Shown: positions 4,830 to 6,500 of the stretch, one piece after another
Layout of the letters: each line of letters starts with the position of its first letter
Numbering within the stretch: the stretch's first letter is position 1
From: UBA287 sp034190325
GTDB taxonomy: Archaea; Thermoplasmatota; UBA186; UBA287
Assembly: GCA_034190325.1 (NCBI GenBank)
Contig: JAXHST010000045.1
Coordinates: 1-6,500 of the forward strand
DNA length: 6,500 nt
Direction of reading: 5' to 3'
The notes under the pieces: model-generated
Seen by the model: only the letters and a program-made list of their open reading frames with translations
What the model was told of the DNA's origin: nothing
Databases searched by the model: none
Program-made: the position numbers and the translations under genes

Positions 4830-6500
4830 TGTGGTGTTTAGCTCTTCCTTTTGCTGGTGGCTTTTTAGCCTATCTCGCAGGCAGAAAGAGCGAGAAAGCA
4901 AGGGACGCTATAGCGGTTGCAACATCAGTAGCTACCTTTATCTGCATATTTTTATTCTGCAAACCTGACGGGAGCATAGACGGGCTCTCTTACACTATAG
5001 CCCTGATAACCTCATTCGTATGGATGATAGCTACCTTTTATTCCTTAGAATACATGAAGCATGAGCACAAGCGCAACAGATTTTATCTCTTCTTACTCTT
5101 ATCCCTGGGCGCTGATCTCGGCGTTCTTTTTTCTTCAAACCTCATCATGCTCTACCTCTTCTTTGAGCTCCTCACTCTCTTCTCCTCCGTTCTGGTCGTG
5201 CATGAAGAGAGCGCAGAAGCTATAAAAGCCCTCAAAAAGTACCTTTATCTGGGGATAGCAGGGGGGCTTTCATTGCTCGGTGGTATAATCCTCTTCTACA
5301 ATGTAACCGGGAGCCTTGCTTTAGACCCTTCGATTCTTGAGCTTGAGAGCGCTGGCTGGATAAAGTATCTTATAGGAGCGATGATGATAGCTGGCTTCGG
5401 TGTAAAGGCCGGCATTTTTCCACTGCACGTCTGGCTACCAAAGGCGCATCCGGTTGCACCCACACCTGCAAGCGCTCTGCTCTCCGGCATAATGGTTAAG
5501 GTAGGAATATACGGGATAATGCGGACTATCTTCCTCTTCTCTCCCTTTAACGCAACCACAGCTACAATAGCCCACTGGCTTCTATGGATAGGGCTGATAA
5601 CAATGCTTGTTGGCTGGGTTCTTGCTCTTACGCAGGATCACATAAAGAGACTTCTCGCCTACTCAACCATAAGCCAGATAGGTTATATAATCGTGGGGAT
5701 AGGCTCTCTGGGGCTTCTTGGTGCGGAGGGAGCTATAGGAATGGCGGGAGCTCTCTATCATGTGGTGAACCATGCGTTCTACAAGTCTGCCCTCTTTCTC
5801 ATAGCAGGAGCGATAATCTACAGGACTGGAGAAACGAACATGAGCAGACTTGGAGGGCTGAGCAGGGACATGCCTGTTCTCACAGCTCTGGCTATGATAG
5901 CTTTTCTTGGCATTGTTGCATTCCCTGGCTTCAACGGATTTGCCAGCGATACTCTGCTGCACCATGCGCTCGTAGAGGCTTCAGAAACCATTGGCGCCAT
6001 AGATCTAGAGTTTGCTCTCTTACTTTTCACAGTGAACGCTGGCGGCACCCTCGCGTATTATCTAAAATTCATCACCTTCACCTTTTTTGGAGAAAATAAG
6101 AGAGAGAAAAAAACCAGTGAGCCCCCACTTATAATGCTCATCTCTATAGCAGCCCTTGTTATATTCATTCCTCTCATAGGGATTTTTCCTAATTTTGTTC
6201 TGGAATCTCTCATAATACCCTCACTTGAAGGCTTTGATGCGCACGCTGTTGAGCATCTATACCACATGCAATTCTTTACCCTTGAGAATGTAACAAATGT
6301 TTCAGTGTCTCTCATGATAGGAGCCTTAATATTCTTCGTCTCAAAGAGTCTCAAACTCATGGAGCGCACATGCGCTTTCGGTGTGGATTCTCTCTATAAC
6401 TTAACTGCCAGATCTTTTATATGGCTGTGCAGAGAGATCAGTGGTTTTGCTTCTGCTCTCGAAAGAGCATATCTGGTTATAGCCAGATCTTTTATATTGC
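4826..6500 (+). CDS. mnhD: Third MnhD/NuoL-like antiporter subunit with C-terminal extension, 3' end outside window
   Basis: The frame is open for 558 codons from ATG 4826 to the window edge, with no stop. A second ATG at 4829 is equally possible; there is no well-placed ribosome binding site, and the overlap with the previous stop suggests coupling. Fourteen core helices fit within residues 1-457, followed by a further one at about 493-508. Channel residues are E114 (helix 5), K194 (GVKAGIFPLHVWLP, helix 7), K225 (helix 8), and H312, H316 and K320 (HVVNHAFYK). In helix 12 the Lys of its neighbours is Asp (D375, GFASD). The N-terminus is about 24 residues shorter before helix 5 than in the two preceding copies. 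After the last helix, residues 509-558 are amphipathic and rich in Arg and aromatics, and resemble a lateral helix or C-terminal extension of NuoL/MrpA-type proteins; that reading is inference. Confidence 0.9.
   Translation, partial: MMWCLALPFAGGFLAYLAGRKSEKARDAIAVATSVATFICIFLFCKPDGSIDGLSYTIALITSFVWMIATFYSLEYMKHEHKRNRFYLFLLLSLGADLGVLFSSNLIMLYLFFELLTLFSSVLVVHEESAEAIKALKKYLYLGIAGGLSLLGGIILFYNVTGSLALDPSILELESAGWIKYLIGAMMIAGFGVKAGIFPLHVWLPKAHPVAPTPASALLSGIMVKVGIYGIMRTIFLFSPFNATTATIAHWLLWIGLITMLVGWVLALTQDHIKRLLAYSTISQIGYIIVGIGSLGLLGAEGAIGMAGALYHVVNHAFYKSALFLIAGAIIYRTGETNMSRLGGLSRDMPVLTALAMIAFLGIVAFPGFNGFASDTLLHHALVEASETIGAIDLEFALLLFTVNAGGTLAYYLKFITFTFFGENKREKKTSEPPLIMLISIAALVIFIPLIGIFPNFVLESLIIPSLEGFDAHAVEHLYHMQFFTLENVTNVSVSLMIGALIFFVSKSLKLMERTCAFGVDSLYNLTARSFIWLCREISGFASALERAYLVIARSFIL
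6407..6422 (+). repeat. Direct repeat, copy 1 (16 bases)
   Basis: GCCAGATCTTTTATAT occurs here and again at 6482-6497, exactly 75 bases apart and in the same codon phase. It encodes Ala-Arg-Ser-Phe-Ile (residues 528-532) in the C-terminal extension of the third antiporter subunit. Confidence 0.85.
6482..6497 (+). repeat. Direct repeat, copy 2 (16 bases)
   Basis: This second copy of GCCAGATCTTTTATAT encodes Ala-Arg-Ser-Phe-Ile (residues 553-557). The peptide around it also matches copy 1 in part, with an acidic residue and a Tyr (D521/E546, Y524/Y549) at the same spacing before the shared core. It lies three bases from the window edge, so further copies downstream cannot be seen. Confidence 0.85.

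Noticed and set aside
5584..6099. Open reading frame of 171 codons in another + frame
   Set aside because: It lies wholly inside the third antiporter gene, whose frame shows clear family motifs throughout this stretch. The alternative product has an implausible composition and no recognisable motif.
6058..6369. Minus-strand open reading frame of 103 codons, and the other minus-strand frames across the window
   Set aside because: All lie opposite well-supported + strand genes, have no plausible ribosome binding sites or operon context, and show no family motifs.
1..6500. Search for a CRISPR array, insertion sequence, RNA gene, toxin-antitoxin or defence module
   Set aside because: The window is coding almost end to end with one coherent antiporter operon. 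No regularly spaced repeats, terminal inverted repeats, transposase motifs or tRNA-like structures were seen.

Overview
The window is one densely packed operon segment on the + strand. It encodes the membrane arm of an Mrp/Mnh-type cation:proton antiporter, or equally the antiporter module of an Mbh/Mbs-like respiratory complex. Apart from the first two bases every position lies in a coding region, and there is no intergenic space, promoter or terminator. All genes point the same way, and each start codon overlaps or directly abuts the preceding stop.

Layout: the last 21 codons of an MnhE-like subunit (3-68); MnhF (65-325); MnhG (322-615); a DUF4040/MbhD-type subunit (612-857); an MbhE-type subunit (854-1132); MnhB (1122-1544); MnhC (1541-1912). 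Three successive large antiporter-like subunits of the MnhD/NuoL-M-N family follow (1905-3377, 3378-4829, and 4826 to the window end). The third is still open at base 6500 and carries a C-terminal extension that the other two lack.

The order E-F-G-(MbhD)-(MbhE)-B-C-D is the order of archaeal Mbh/Mbs/Mnh clusters. Classical bacterial mrp operons instead run A-B-C-D-E-F-G with a long fused MrpA. Here the C-terminal part of MrpA is represented by two separate small proteins, and the antiporter-like N-terminal part is presumably supplied by the extra MnhD-like subunits. Together the proteins would form a multi-subunit membrane complex exchanging H+ for Na+. If hydrogenase-like or other redox subunits are encoded outside the window, the complex would couple ion movement to electron transfer. 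No redox subunit (NuoB/C/D/I-like) lies inside the window, so ion antiport alone and redox-driven pumping cannot be told apart.

Organism: heavy use of ATA for isoleucine, AGA/AGG for much of the arginine, strong GGAGG ribosome binding sites, ATGA start/stop overlaps and the Mbh-like gene order suggest an archaeon, perhaps a euryarchaeote. A thermophilic or anaerobic bacterium cannot be excluded. Nothing here looks like a mobile element, defence system, CRISPR array or RNA gene. The points most worth a second look are the three tandem antiporter subunits, which differ at key charged positions, and a repeated segment in the C-terminal extension of the third.
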